From: Flavobacteriales bacterium
GTDB taxonomy: Bacteria > Bacteroidota > Bacteroidia > Flavobacteriales_F > PHOS-HE28
Reading direction: 5' to 3'
Length of the DNA stretch: 64,000 bases
Assembly (NCBI GenBank): GCA_016717225.1
Contig: JADKGB010000034.1
Span: 117,104 to 181,103, forward strand
Shown: positions 1 to 9,480 of the stretch, one piece after another
Numbering within the stretch: the stretch's first letter is position 1
Layout: every line of letters starts with the position of its first letter
Translations under genes and position numbers: made by a program
Notes under the pieces: generated by a model
Seen by the model: only the letters and a program-made list of their open reading frames with translations
What the model was told of the DNA's origin: nothing
The model's database searches: none

Positions 1-1
1 G

Positions 2-118
2 GAACAATGGAGAAGGTATGGAACGATCACCGGGGTTGTTGTTGCCTTATCAGGAATGATCGCTATCGCGGTCTGGATCGCTCGGAGGCAGCGTAAAAAA
101 GCTCCAGCGCAATTCTGA
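2..118 (+). CDS. C-terminal fragment of a membrane protein (partial at window edge)
   Basis: An open frame enters from the left edge and stops with TGA at 116-118. The 38 visible residues contain one hydrophobic stretch (ITGVVVALSGMIAIAVWI) followed by a basic tail (ARRQRKKAPAQF). This looks like a C-terminal transmembrane anchor with a positively charged inside end. The rest of the gene is outside the window, so no family can be named. Confidence 0.5.
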   Translation, partial: EQWRRYGTITGVVVALSGMIAIAVWIARRQRKKAPAQF

Positions 119-155
119 TCTGCTCCACTGCGCCGCGCTCACCGCATGGAATGAA

Positions 156-668
156 CTAGAACACCATGATCGTGCGGCGCTCGGCAGGCACAACGCTGCG
201 GTCATGCGCAACGGCCAAACAGCCGCCACCTTCATCGAAACCGAGCGAGCCTACTGGCCCGGGATAGGTGAAGCCGGCCATATGGCGTTCCTGTTGCAGG
301 ATCACCGCAAAACTCACATGACGCTTTTTACCATCGAATCCGCCATCTGTAACGTGGTGTGTATCCACCACCACTTCCTTCGTAAGGTGACCGGGTTTGC
401 TGAATCGTAGGACAGCATCCACATCGGCAGGAAGCGACATTTCGAAACGACCGTTCTCAGGCACGTGCCCGGTTTGAAGGACACCATCCACTTCCAGTTC
501 CACCAGCACATCGGCCATGGTAAGGTCCTCCACGTGCAGCCACGCCGTGAGGACAACAGCATCCAATACTTTGGGGCTTGCAGGCGCACCGGCGTGTACC
601 GTGTTTGCTACGAACAGCAGCAAGGCCAGGAGGCCGCAATTCAGGATGTGTGGGGTGTGTTTTTCCAT
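156..668 (-). CDS. Secreted protein of unknown function
   Basis: About 170 residues. I place the start at the ATG at 668 because it gives a normal Sec signal peptide (MEKHTPH, then hydrophobic LLALLLFVA, cut near VHA/GAP); the open frame continues upstream to 710 without an obvious reason. The mature part is mostly beta-like with two His-rich turns (THHVTDG) and the phrase LVELEVDGVLQTG, which suggests a small periplasmic or surface beta-sandwich, possibly carboxypeptidase-regulatory-like. I do not recognise the family. It is transcribed away from the partial gene at the left edge. Confidence 0.6.
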   Translation of the reverse strand: MEKHTPHILNCGLLALLLFVANTVHAGAPASPKVLDAVVLTAWLHVEDLTMADVLVELEVDGVLQTGHVPENGRFEMSLPADVDAVLRFSKPGHLTKEVVVDTHHVTDGGFDGKKRHVSFAVILQQERHMAGFTYPGPVGSLGFDEGGGCLAVAHDRSVVPAERRTIMVF

Positions 669-881
669 GGGATCTAAAGCGTTGTTTCGGCACTGGATAC
701 GAGCGCTCATGACCGATGTTCCAGCGCAAACCCGGCCTTTTCGACGGATGCCGAAGTAGCATCGTGGAGTGTCCGAGAAGCGTAGTTGAACCGATCGAAC
801 TTCTGCGCTGGGTTCAGCGTGACACGTGATCCTCGTGCCTGCCGATCATCAACTGGAACACGTTCCGCAGCGATGAACCGA

Positions 882-2273
882 TCAGTGCACCTGGGCCTGA
901 TGCGCCTTCACAACCGTGATGATATCCTTGATCGATGCCGGGCTGGCCACTATGCGGCGGTCGCGGTCCAGCACATAGAACTTGGGCGTATTGGCCACTT
1001 CCCACGTCTCCGCGTATGCCAAGCTCTCGCGGCTCGAAGGGCCGCCATCGAATTTCGCCGGGTTACGTTTCCATTCCGTGTAGATGGGCGCCGGCACTCC
1101 CACGTTCACCCAGTCCAGTTTGTTCTCCTTGATGAACGCTTTCCAATCGGTGAAGAGCTTGTTGTCCGTGGCTTCTGCAACGGCATAAACGCCCACATCC
1201 AGGGCCTTCAATTCACTCACGTACTTCTCGTACAACACCGGCATCGCTTGCTTGCAGTGGCTGCAGTTCGGGCTCCAGAAAACCACCACCACGCACGATT
1301 GCGGCATCGCGTGCAGGCTCACCCACTTCTTTGCAGTGGTGTCCGCCAGCACCAGGTCGCGCGACTTTGCTCCGATCAAGAGGGAAGCTTTACGCGCCGC
1401 CAATACGCATGTTTTGCGCCATTGGTCCTGCGGCTTCCATTCGGGTCCAGCGGTTCCGGCGGCACCGGCACACACATACCGTTGGGCCATGCGCACACAC
1501 ACGGCTCCCAAGCCTTGCGTTTCCAGGTCCTGGTACTTCTTGATCGCCAGGGATACGATGAAGCGCCGGACCTCTGCTGCCTCACCGCACCGCACGATCA
1601 GGCTCTCCAAGTATGTTGTTATCGCGTCCGCTTGCTGTGGAAGGCCAATGGCCAATAGTGCTTCCAGCCGGTTCTGGAAGACGGGTCCGTTCACAATGCG
1701 CTCATCGTGCAGATCGGTGTTGTCCCAGTAATGGTCTCGGAAACGATCGGCCGTGGCGACGCTGTCCAAGGCACCGTTCGCTGCGCGCACCTCCGCTTTG
1801 GCAGGTTCTTGCTCCATACGGATGAGCATGGCCGCTAATGTGGTGCTGTTGGCTGTTATCAATTCGTTCAGCGCTGCGCTGCGTTGCGGCTCCGGCAATG
1901 CCTCTGCGACTTTGCGCTCAACATGGTAGATCGTGTTCTCCCGGCTCGCGATCACGCGCAAGCGACCAGCAGGATCAGCGGCTTCTGTAGCCAATTGTAT
2001 CAATGGCTCGTTCAGTACAATATTGACGCGCCCTTTGCCCGGCAGCACCGCATACAACCCCGGCTTGTACCCGCTCTTGCGTGCGAACACCGCCAGCCCT
2101 TGGGCATTGGCAACGGCCGTATCACTGTAAAAGAGCCGGTTGCCATAATAGTTGGCCAGCAGTATAGTGTCGCCCTCAGCGCCCGCAATGGTGGTCTCCA
2201 AGCGGCACGGTTGCTGGGCCATGGCCGTGAACGATGAACAGCAAAGGATAATTGATCCGATCAGGTTTCGCAT
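882..2273 (-). CDS. Exported thioredoxin-like protein (DUF4369/DUF5106-type with C-terminal TlpA fold)
   Basis: 463 residues starting with a signal peptide (MRNLIGSIILCCSS...AMA/QQP). The N-terminal part (about 20-130: an IAGAEGDTILLANYYGN-like strand, then DTAVANAQG) resembles the DUF4369 substrate-binding beta domain of Bacteroidota thiol-disulfide proteins. The middle is helical, as in DUF5106. The C-terminal third is a thioredoxin/AhpC-TSA fold with the redox motif SPNCSHCKQAMP near residue 340 and a cis-Pro region (ANTPKFYVLD) near 420. Expected role: periplasmic disulfide reduction or exchange; partner unknown. The fold and CxxC are visible; the domain names come from family knowledge. 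Confidence 0.8.
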   Translation of the reverse strand: MRNLIGSIILCCSSFTAMAQQPCRLETTIAGAEGDTILLANYYGNRLFYSDTAVANAQGLAVFARKSGYKPGLYAVLPGKGRVNIVLNEPLIQLATEAADPAGRLRVIASRENTIYHVERKVAEALPEPQRSAALNELITANSTTLAAMLIRMEQEPAKAEVRAANGALDSVATADRFRDHYWDNTDLHDERIVNGPVFQNRLEALLAIGLPQQADAITTYLESLIVRCGEAAEVRRFIVSLAIKKYQDLETQGLGAVCVRMAQRYVCAGAAGTAGPEWKPQDQWRKTCVLAARKASLLIGAKSRDLVLADTTAKKWVSLHAMPQSCVVVVFWSPNCSHCKQAMPVLYEKYVSELKALDVGVYAVAEATDNKLFTDWKAFIKENKLDWVNVGVPAPIYTEWKRNPAKFDGGPSSRESLAYAETWEVANTPKFYVLDRDRRIVASPASIKDIITVVKAHQAQVH

Positions 2274-2424
2274 GGCCGCAAAAGTATCGAGTGCGGGATC
2301 TTGGCAGGGCCGCTGATGATCCTGGTGCTCGGCTTTCGATATGAAACAAGATACCCCCTACGCGTCGGTGAGGGGCATACGCCTATCCGTGCACCCAGAT
2401 CTATCATAGGGCTATCATTGATCC

Positions 2425-2646
2425 ATGGAACCCATTGACATCTTCGGCTTGATCGTCCTGTCCGCTGGGTTGGTCTTCTACGCGCTGGAAGATCGGCACC
2501 GTTGGGCCAGCCTGTGTTTCGCTGGCGCTTGCGCATTGGGCTCGCTCTATGGCTTTCTGTTACCGAAGGCTTGGCCATTCGGACTAGTTGAGGCGATCTG
2601 GGCGTTGGTGGCCGCGCGCAGATGGTGGATCAGAGGGCGTAAGTAA
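2425..2646 (+). CDS. Small three-helix membrane protein
   Basis: 73 residues with three hydrophobic segments: IFGLIVLSAGLVFYAL, ASLCFAGACALGSLYGFL, and WPFGLVEAIWALVAARRWW, ending in a basic tail. The WPFGLVEAIWALVAxRRW ending is typical of short conserved membrane proteins resembling the CBU_0592-like group in many bacteria; function unknown. It is divergent from the thioredoxin-like gene. The ATG at 2425 is the only reasonable start. Confidence 0.65.
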   Translation: MEPIDIFGLIVLSAGLVFYALEDRHRWASLCFAGACALGSLYGFLLPKAWPFGLVEAIWALVAARRWWIRGRK

Positions 2647-2758
2647 GGGCCGTGCGAAGGGCACGGGTGGACGGCCTTTCCCGCTCACAAACCCAACTCT
2701 CGCCTTACACCCGCGCCAGATTTTGCTGGAAGTCTCGCGCCAGATGGGGCCCCGTTGG

Positions 2759-3220
2759 GGAATGACGATGCACCCCTTCTTCATCACGAGGCCGCCTTTC
2801 ATGATCATGATGCGCCCTTTCGTCATCACGAAGCCCCGATCCTTTATCACGATGCGCCTCTTCGTCATCACGAAGCCGCACTCTTTTATCACGATGCGCC
2901 TAATCGTCATTACGATGCCGCGCTCTTTTATCACGATGCGCCTCTTCGTCATTACGATGCCGCGTTCTTTTATCACGATGCGCCTCTTCGTCATCACGAA
3001 ACCGCGTTCTTTTATCACGATGCGCCTCTTCGTCATCACGAAGCCGCGTTCCTTTATCACGATGCGCCTCATCGTCATTACGATGCCGCGTTCCTTTATC
3101 ACGATGCGCCGATTCTTCATCACGAAACCGCCTTTTGTGATCACGATGCGGCGCTTCCTGACTACTTCGCGGCCTGTTCATGCCACGATGGCGCGCATCG
3201 TGACTTGAAAACCGGGCTTC
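2759..3220. repeat. Tandem repeat, 21-bp half-unit / 42-bp unit, open in several frames
   Basis: From 2759 the sequence is a head-to-tail array of 21-bp half-units that alternate between two types, giving a 42-bp period (one type starts at 2843, 2885, 2927, 2969, 3011, 3053 and 3095). One type reads TTTATCACGATGCGCCTCTT, the other GTCATCACGAAGCCGCGTTC. Units near both ends are degenerate. Because 21 is a multiple of three and stops are absent, frames on both strands stay open: a plus frame with His-rich heptads (YHDAPLR HHEAALF), another with ITMRLFV ITKPRSF, and minus frames with VIKERGF VMTKRRI. No frame has a signal peptide or a flanking conserved domain. I therefore annotate the array as a repeat and not as a gene. 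Confidence 0.9.
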
Positions 3221-3364
3221 TTCATCAGAAAGTCAGGGGTTCAGGTGGCCTTTTGGCTCAGGGTCCTTGTCCCGGCGAAGGCCGGGGCGGGGTTCAGGTC
3301 AGGGGTTCAGGAGTTGAGGTAGACGTTGCTGTCGCCAATGGACGAGGGAACAGTCAAGACGATC

Positions 3365-3739
3365 TCAAACCTCATAGAACATCAGGCGCAGCTCACCTTT
3401 CAATCGCTGAAAGTCAGCATCCGCCGTCAACAACGGTACATCGAGCGCAATGGCCGTGGCCGCAATGATGGCATCAGGCAGCTTCAAGCGGTATTCGCGT
3501 CTGATCACGATCGCGGCATCCATGATAGCGCGATCGAATTCCACCATCGGCCACTCGTTCACGAAAGCTTCGATGCGTTTCAATTCTGCCTTCGAAAGGC
3601 CGGGCTTGCCCAAGAGTTCCATGCGGGTGATGAACGAGATGACCACCTTCTGGCCGTGGATGGCATCCGCAGCCGAGCGATCGCCACGCAACAAGTACAA
3701 GGCTACGTTCGTGTCCAGCAGCAGTTTAGTCCCACTCAT
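3365..3739 (-). CDS. vapC: PIN-domain toxin, VapC family
   Basis: 124 residues, the normal size for a single PIN domain. The acidic metal site is visible: D9 in KLLLDTN, E41 in TRMELLG, D89 in LKLPDA and D107 in LLTADADF. VapC toxins are Mg-dependent endoribonucleases that typically cut tRNA or rRNA and are held inactive by a neighbouring antitoxin. The start ATG at 3739 lies inside the end of the upstream antitoxin gene (14-nt overlap), so the two are translationally coupled. The target RNA cannot be inferred. Confidence 0.88.
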   Translation of the reverse strand: MSGTKLLLDTNVALYLLRGDRSAADAIHGQKVVISFITRMELLGKPGLSKAELKRIEAFVNEWPMVEFDRAIMDAAIVIRREYRLKLPDAIIAATAIALDVPLLTADADFQRLKGELRLMFYEV

Positions 3740-3905
3740 CGCGCCACTTCCGCTGTAGTGCTATCGGGTCTTCCTCCAGCTTCAGCACGCCGAGGTACTT
3801 GTACACATCAACTTCCTTGTGCGCCCTGCGCTTGGTCGCATGCAGCTTGCGCCACTGCGCCATTATGCGCTGACGTGACATTCCACGCTTGATGACAACG
3901 ACCAT
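3726..3905 (-). CDS. Antitoxin partner of the PIN toxin
   Basis: A 59-residue ORF: starts MVVVIKRGMSRQRIMAQW and ends LEEDPIALQRKWRDEWD. It begins at the ATG at 3905 and its TAA (3726-3728) lies inside vapC. The IKRG start and the 'gvlKLxEDPxxxQxxxRDEW' ending are typical of small antitoxins that precede PIN toxins in Bacteroidota; the acidic/aromatic tail is probably the part that plugs the toxin active site. It would also be expected to repress its own operon. The assignment rests on position, size and the end motif. Confidence 0.75.
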   Translation of the reverse strand: MVVVIKRGMSRQRIMAQWRKLHATKRRAHKEVDVYKYLGVLKLEEDPIALQRKWRDEWD

Positions 3906-3940
3906 GCATCAAATATAGTCGCGGTGGTGGGTGGTGGTTA

Positions 3941-5635
<1,695 letters not shown>

Positions 5636-5649
5636 GTTCTTCAGAGGTT

Positions 5650-5760
5650 ACTCTTCGGCCATAGGCTTTAGGCCATAGGCTTCAGGCTTGTTTGTTCGTT
5701 CTACCACCTCGCGGATCGTGCTGCCCAGCCTGTGGCTTGAGGCCTGTGGCTTGTGGCGGC
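5650..5760. repeat. Dispersed intergenic repeat (AGGCYT / AAGCC type), two copies
   Basis: The gap between ettA and the next gene contains two clusters of short GGCCATAGGCTT- and GCCTGTGGCTT-like words (5661-5692 and about 5728-5757), arranged as imperfect direct and inverted repeats. The same words occur at 8174-8205 and 8690-8782. They can form short hairpins and look like a small interspersed repeat family. Confidence 0.6.
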
Positions 5761-5766
5761 ATTCCG

Positions 5767-7275
5767 TTAAGGGGCCGCGAATATCTCCAACCTCGTCCAA
5801 TCCTTCAACTTCACGAGCGTTTTCTGGTCGAAAGAGTCCGCATTGTTGCTGCCGAGCACACTTTTCAAGGTTTGGGCATTGGCAGGGGCCACCAGCACAT
5901 AGACCTTCCCACCCTGGGCCGGTCCTGTTTGCGAAAGCGAACGGTCCAGGCCATGGCTCATCAGTTCGAAGGCGAAAGGTGCATCCACAGGTTGCTCGAC
6001 ATAGACCCGATCACCGGGTTTCAGAACTCCACCGAACCATTCGACCGCAGTGGCCACTTCTGCGAAACGTGGTCTGAGGTCTTTCGTTCTCGCCATACCC
6101 AACCATCCGAAACCGACGAGCACCAAAGCGCAAGCGACCAAGGTGCGCGTACGCTTCGCGAAACCCGTGTACACTTTTTCCTGGATCAGCTTCATCACAT
6201 AGAACAGCCCTATCGCGGAGCTCAGGTGAAGGTTGAACAGCACGTAGGTCCACACATCGGGCGGAGCAACATACCGCAAAATGAACGTGAGTGGTACAGC
6301 GCCGAGAACAAGGGCAAAAAGCATGATCCGGTACTTGACGCTGATGTATGCCGCGTATACAAGACCAACAAAACCCAATGCACTGAGCCACGTGGTGGCC
6401 GTGCTGCTGAAGAAATCCCATAATTCGAACGCACGGTCCTGTTCGGTGCTGGCAAATACAACCCATGTGTTCTCTCCCAAGGCAGGATGGTGCAGCACAT
6501 GATCGATGCTATGCAACGAAACCACCGGCGCGTAGACCAGCGTTGTGAGCAAGAGGAACAGCCCAAAAGATGCGCCCAACCTTGCGAACCGTTTGCCCAA
6601 GGTGCTTTCGTAGTTCACCACGAGGTAAAAGGCCAACCACACATACACGGTTATTGAAACGAACACCATGGATGGTACCACCCACATACCGAACGCGCAA
6701 AACACGGCCACCATCAACGCGCTCACCCAATTGTTCCGTTTGGCGAAGTGCCTGCCTGCCAGCAAAGCACACATCATGAAAAGCCATGTAAGGCTGTAGC
6801 CCCGCGCCAATGCACTGTAACTGATGAGGGCACCACTGGCTGCGACGAAACTCAACGCCATCAATGCGATGTACCGGTTGAACATCACCCGCACGAAAAC
6901 ATAGAACAAGGGCATAACGAGCAACCCTGCGATCAACGCCGGTAAGCGCAGGCTCCACCGATGGAACCCGAACACCGCAACGGAACACTTCACCAAGGCC
7001 GTGTGCAGAAAGTGGTTGGCCGGGCTGGTGTAGTCCGAAAAGATGAAACCGAACGATCGCGTGGCGTAAACCGCACATGTTACCGCTTCATCGTATGTCA
7101 ACGGTAGCGCTAGTTGTGAGATGCGCAGAGCCGCACCAACCAGGATGACCAATAGAACGAAACGCTTGTGGGAAGCGCTCGAATGTTCGAACAACTTGCG
7201 CCAGCCGCTTTTCAGGTCCGCACGAAACCCGTTCCCGTTGCCCGATCTCTTTCTGTGCGGTGTCCCACTTTCCAT
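5767..7275 (-). CDS. Multi-spanning membrane glycosyltransferase-like protein (GT39/ArnT-type)
   Basis: About 502 residues from the ATG at 7275 (MESGTPHRKRS); the frame is open further upstream to 7386 but that part runs into the divergent murQ start. Roughly ten hydrophobic segments are visible. The first periplasmic loop holds the motif LPLTYDEA, whose Asp-Glu corresponds to the catalytic acidic pair of lipid-linked sugar transferases of the PMT/ArnT/GT39 group. A soluble C-terminal portion (from about GGVLKPGDRVYVEQP) would be periplasmic. Such enzymes move a sugar from a polyprenyl phosphate donor to protein, lipid or glycan. The substrate is unknown. Confidence 0.7.
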   Translation of the reverse strand: MESGTPHRKRSGNGNGFRADLKSGWRKLFEHSSASHKRFVLLVILVGAALRISQLALPLTYDEAVTCAVYATRSFGFIFSDYTSPANHFLHTALVKCSVAVFGFHRWSLRLPALIAGLLVMPLFYVFVRVMFNRYIALMALSFVAASGALISYSALARGYSLTWLFMMCALLAGRHFAKRNNWVSALMVAVFCAFGMWVVPSMVFVSITVYVWLAFYLVVNYESTLGKRFARLGASFGLFLLLTTLVYAPVVSLHSIDHVLHHPALGENTWVVFASTEQDRAFELWDFFSSTATTWLSALGFVGLVYAAYISVKYRIMLFALVLGAVPLTFILRYVAPPDVWTYVLFNLHLSSAIGLFYVMKLIQEKVYTGFAKRTRTLVACALVLVGFGWLGMARTKDLRPRFAEVATAVEWFGGVLKPGDRVYVEQPVDAPFAFELMSHGLDRSLSQTGPAQGGKVYVLVAPANAQTLKSVLGSNNADSFDQKTLVKLKDWTRLEIFAAP

Positions 7276-7363
7276 GCTCGTGACCAAATGTAAAAGAAGC
7301 AGGATGTGCAGGAACACATCCGTACTTCGCACCTTCGCGGCTGTTCCCATCCCGCCCCACAAA

Positions 7364-8173
7364 ATGGCCAAGATCACCGAGAGCACCTCGCACTATGACG
7401 GTCTCGAGCGAATGTCCACAAGCGAATTGCTGCGCAGCATCAACGCCGAGGATCGCACGGTGGCAGACGCTGTAATGCTGTCCATTCCGCAGATCGAAAA
7501 GCTCGTTGATGCCATTGGTGAGCGCATGATGCATGGTGGACGCCTGTTCTACATGGGCGCTGGAACCAGCGGCCGTTTGGGCATCGTGGATGCCAGCGAA
7601 TGCCCGCCCACGTTCGGCGTACCGCCAGGGTTGGTCATCGGGATCATTGCCGGTGGTGATAAAGCCATTCGCAAAGCCGTGGAGTTCGCCGAAGACGATC
7701 GTGAACAGGGCTGGAAGGACTTGCAGGAACATGCCGTGGGCAAGGACGATTCAGTGATCGGCATAGCGGCCAGTGGCGGTACGCCTTATGTGCTTGGTGT
7801 TTTGGAGACATGTCGCGCCAAGGGGATCCTAACAGCCGCGATCACGTGCAACCCGGACAGCCCTGTGACAACCGTGTGCGATCACCCGATAGTGGCCGTG
7901 GTGGGACCGGAGTTCGTAACCGGAAGTACGCGCATGAAGAGCGGCACCGCGCAGAAGCTCATCCTGAACATGATCAGTACCAGCTTGATGATCAAGCTCG
8001 GCCGCGTAAAAGGCAACCGCATGGTGGACATGCAATTGAGCAACAACAAACTGATCGATCGCGGAACGCGGATGGTGATGGACAACTTGCAGGTTTCCTA
8101 CGAAGCGGCAAACGAATTGCTGACGACGCATGGCAGCGTGCGGAAGGCTATTGAAAGTGGCCAGAAGGAATAG
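7364..8173 (+). CDS. murQ: N-acetylmuramic acid 6-phosphate etherase MurQ
   Basis: 269 residues from the ATG at 7364 (MAKITESTSHYDG). The longer open frame upstream overlaps the divergent gene and lacks family similarity. MurQ cleaves the lactyl ether of MurNAc-6-phosphate, giving GlcNAc-6-phosphate and D-lactate during cell-wall recycling in the cytoplasm. Hallmarks of the SIS-fold etherase are present: GAGTSGRLGIVDASECPPTF, IAGGDKAIRKAVE, IGIAASGGTPYVLG and VGPEFVTGSTRMKSGTAQK. No other recycling genes adjoin it here. Confidence 0.95.
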   Translation: MAKITESTSHYDGLERMSTSELLRSINAEDRTVADAVMLSIPQIEKLVDAIGERMMHGGRLFYMGAGTSGRLGIVDASECPPTFGVPPGLVIGIIAGGDKAIRKAVEFAEDDREQGWKDLQEHAVGKDDSVIGIAASGGTPYVLGVLETCRAKGILTAAITCNPDSPVTTVCDHPIVAVVGPEFVTGSTRMKSGTAQKLILNMISTSLMIKLGRVKGNRMVDMQLSNNKLIDRGTRMVMDNLQVSYEAANELLTTHGSVRKAIESGQKE

Positions 8174-8205
8174 GCAAGCCACAGGCCTTAGGCTTGATGG
8201 CCAGA
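8174..8205. repeat. Dispersed intergenic repeat copy
   Basis: Immediately after the murQ stop lies GCAAGCCACAGGCCTTAGGC followed by TTGATGGCCAGAGG. It is built from the same AAGCC/AGGCCT words as the copies at 5650-5760 and 8690-8782, and could act as a weak hairpin at the transcript end. Confidence 0.5.
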
Positions 8206-8308
8206 GGTGCCACAATGAACGCCAACATCAACGATCACACAAACATATTGGCTTAACATGAACGGCTTTGTTTTGGGAAAGATTTTCCATCTTTCGGAAA
8301 CGATCAAA

Positions 8309-8656
8309 ATGAAGGACTTCAAAAAACTGGCGATCTGGCAAGAAGGCATGGACCTCGCGGACTTGGTTTACGAAGTGATCACAGACATTCCATGGCAGAA
8401 TGGCGGCCAAAAAGCGATCGATCAAATGAGCCGCTCGTCGCTATCCATTCCATCGAACATCGCAGAAGGCAATTCCCGCCGAAGTGAAAAGGAGAAATAC
8501 CGGTTCATGGAGATCGCGTTGGGATCCGCATTCGAACTTGAAACACAACTGATCTTCACCCAGCGCCGAAAATGGTCCACCGAAGAGAAACTCATCAAAG
8601 CGCTCGAAGCAGTGGGAGTTGAGCAGAAAAGATGCAACGTTTTATGGAAGCATTGA
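8309..8656 (+). CDS. Four-helix bundle protein (23S rRNA intervening-sequence type), 3' end probably frameshifted
   Basis: 115 residues from ATG 8309 (MKDFKKLAIWQEGMDLADLVY), with the family core MSRSSLSIPSNIAEGNSRRS and a helical second half (FMEIALGSAFELETQL). This family is widespread in Bacteroidota, first described from rRNA intervening sequences; its molecular role is unclear. The last residues (RCNVLWKH) do not fit. With one extra A in the AAAA run at about 8627-8630 the frame would read QKKMQRFMEALNQ and stop at 8664, a far more family-like ending. Either a recent frameshift or a homopolymer error is likely. Confidence 0.8.
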   Translation: MKDFKKLAIWQEGMDLADLVYEVITDIPWQNGGQKAIDQMSRSSLSIPSNIAEGNSRRSEKEKYRFMEIALGSAFELETQLIFTQRRKWSTEEKLIKALEAVGVEQKRCNVLWKH

Positions 8657-8689
8657 ACCAGTAAAAGCCCTCTGGCAAATGGATCTTAT

Positions 8690-8782
8690 GGCCTGAGGCC
8701 TTAAGCTTGAAGCCACATTGAACCAGTTATCAACGTCCGGCAACTCAAGTCTATAGCCTGTGGCCTGTGGCTTGAAGCCGAA
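8690..8782. repeat. Dispersed intergenic repeat, two copies
   Basis: Two more clusters of the palindromic words: ATGGCCTGAGGCCTTAAGCT plus TGAAGCC (about 8689-8715) and TATAGCCTGTGGCCTGTGGC plus TTGAAGCC (about 8753-8780). AGGCCTTAAGC and GCCTGTGGCTTGAAGCC can pair with copies of the opposite orientation. They fill the gap between the four-helix bundle gene and the next gene. Confidence 0.55.
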
Positions 8783-8796
8783 TTCGCGAGCTGACC

Positions 8797-9372
8797 ATGC
8801 ATACCCTCGAACCCTTCTACAATTGGCGCCACCGCTATATGGCGGAAGACGACGAGCGTTCCTCCTTCTTCGGATCCGAACACAGTGAGTTCGAGTTCAC
8901 GCATGCCGTGTACGACCATGCCATTCACCCGCAGTGGGATGAGTTCGGGAGCGAAACGCTCTACTTGAAAGTGCTTTATATGGATTACGAGGAAGGCTCC
9001 GTGATCATCGAGTTCATTGGCGAATGGAACGATCTGCTGGGCAACGACATCATGTTCCTGAAGCGCGACATCATTGAACCGATGATGACCCACGGCATAT
9101 CCAAATTCATCCTCATTGGTGAGAACGTCCTCAATTTCCACGCTGGCGATGAAGAGTATTACAGCGAGTGGTTCGATGAAGCGAACGAGAGCGACGGCTG
9201 GATCGCCTTACTGAACTTCCGCGAGCATGTGCGCGATGATCTGAAAGCCGCGAACATCGATCAGTATTTCCTTTTGGGCGGCCAGTTGGACCAAATGGAT
9301 TGGCGCACGTTCGAGCCGGAGGATCTGATGGCTCGTGTGCAAAGTGCCGTACAGCGAAGGCTCAGCGCCTAG
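8797..9372 (+). CDS. Conserved protein of unknown function, acidic
   Basis: 191 residues beginning MHTLEPFYNWRHRYMAEDDE. It is soluble, strongly acidic and rich in aromatic residues, with no signal peptide or membrane segment. Alternating strands and helices (ETLYLKVLYMDYEEGSVIIEF, KFILIGENVLNF) suggest an alpha/beta fold. I believe similar proteins occur in other Bacteroidota but know no function. Confidence 0.7.
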   Translation: MHTLEPFYNWRHRYMAEDDERSSFFGSEHSEFEFTHAVYDHAIHPQWDEFGSETLYLKVLYMDYEEGSVIIEFIGEWNDLLGNDIMFLKRDIIEPMMTHGISKFILIGENVLNFHAGDEEYYSEWFDEANESDGWIALLNFREHVRDDLKAANIDQYFLLGGQLDQMDWRTFEPEDLMARVQSAVQRRLSA

Positions 9373-9373
9373 G

Positions 9374-9480
9374 CCCGGTTTCACGCTGAGGCGCTGAGAC
9401 GCGGAGGAATGCGCATCCGATCAGAGCAGGCTGGCCCCTGAAAAAATTCTCAGCGGCTCTGCGCCTCAGCGTGAGGCCCG
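9374..9480. repeat. Inverted repeat between convergent genes (CTCAGCG-type), possible bidirectional terminator
   Basis: The left arm GGTTTCACGCTGAGGCGCTG (about 9376-9395) pairs with the right arm GCGCCTCAGCGTGAGGCC (about 9461-9478). Inside the loop the related words CTGAGAC and TCTCAGCGGCTCTG could form an inner stem. The right arm also encodes the last residues of the Nudix protein (PHAEAQSR), so the repeat has invaded or become part of that gene's 3' end. The gene on each side ends here. Confidence 0.6.

Noticed and set aside
3317..3340. 18-bp word GTAGACGTTGCTGTCGCC shared with ettA at about 4047-4064
   Set aside because: No similarity extends beyond the word, so it is probably chance or a tiny fragment.
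2588..3468. Protein-coding gene over the 21-bp repeat
   Set aside because: Several frames on both strands are equally open, with no signal peptide or homology to pick one; kept as a repeat.
7276..7386. Longer N-terminus of the GT39-like protein
   Set aside because: It would overlap the divergent murQ start and adds no family similarity.
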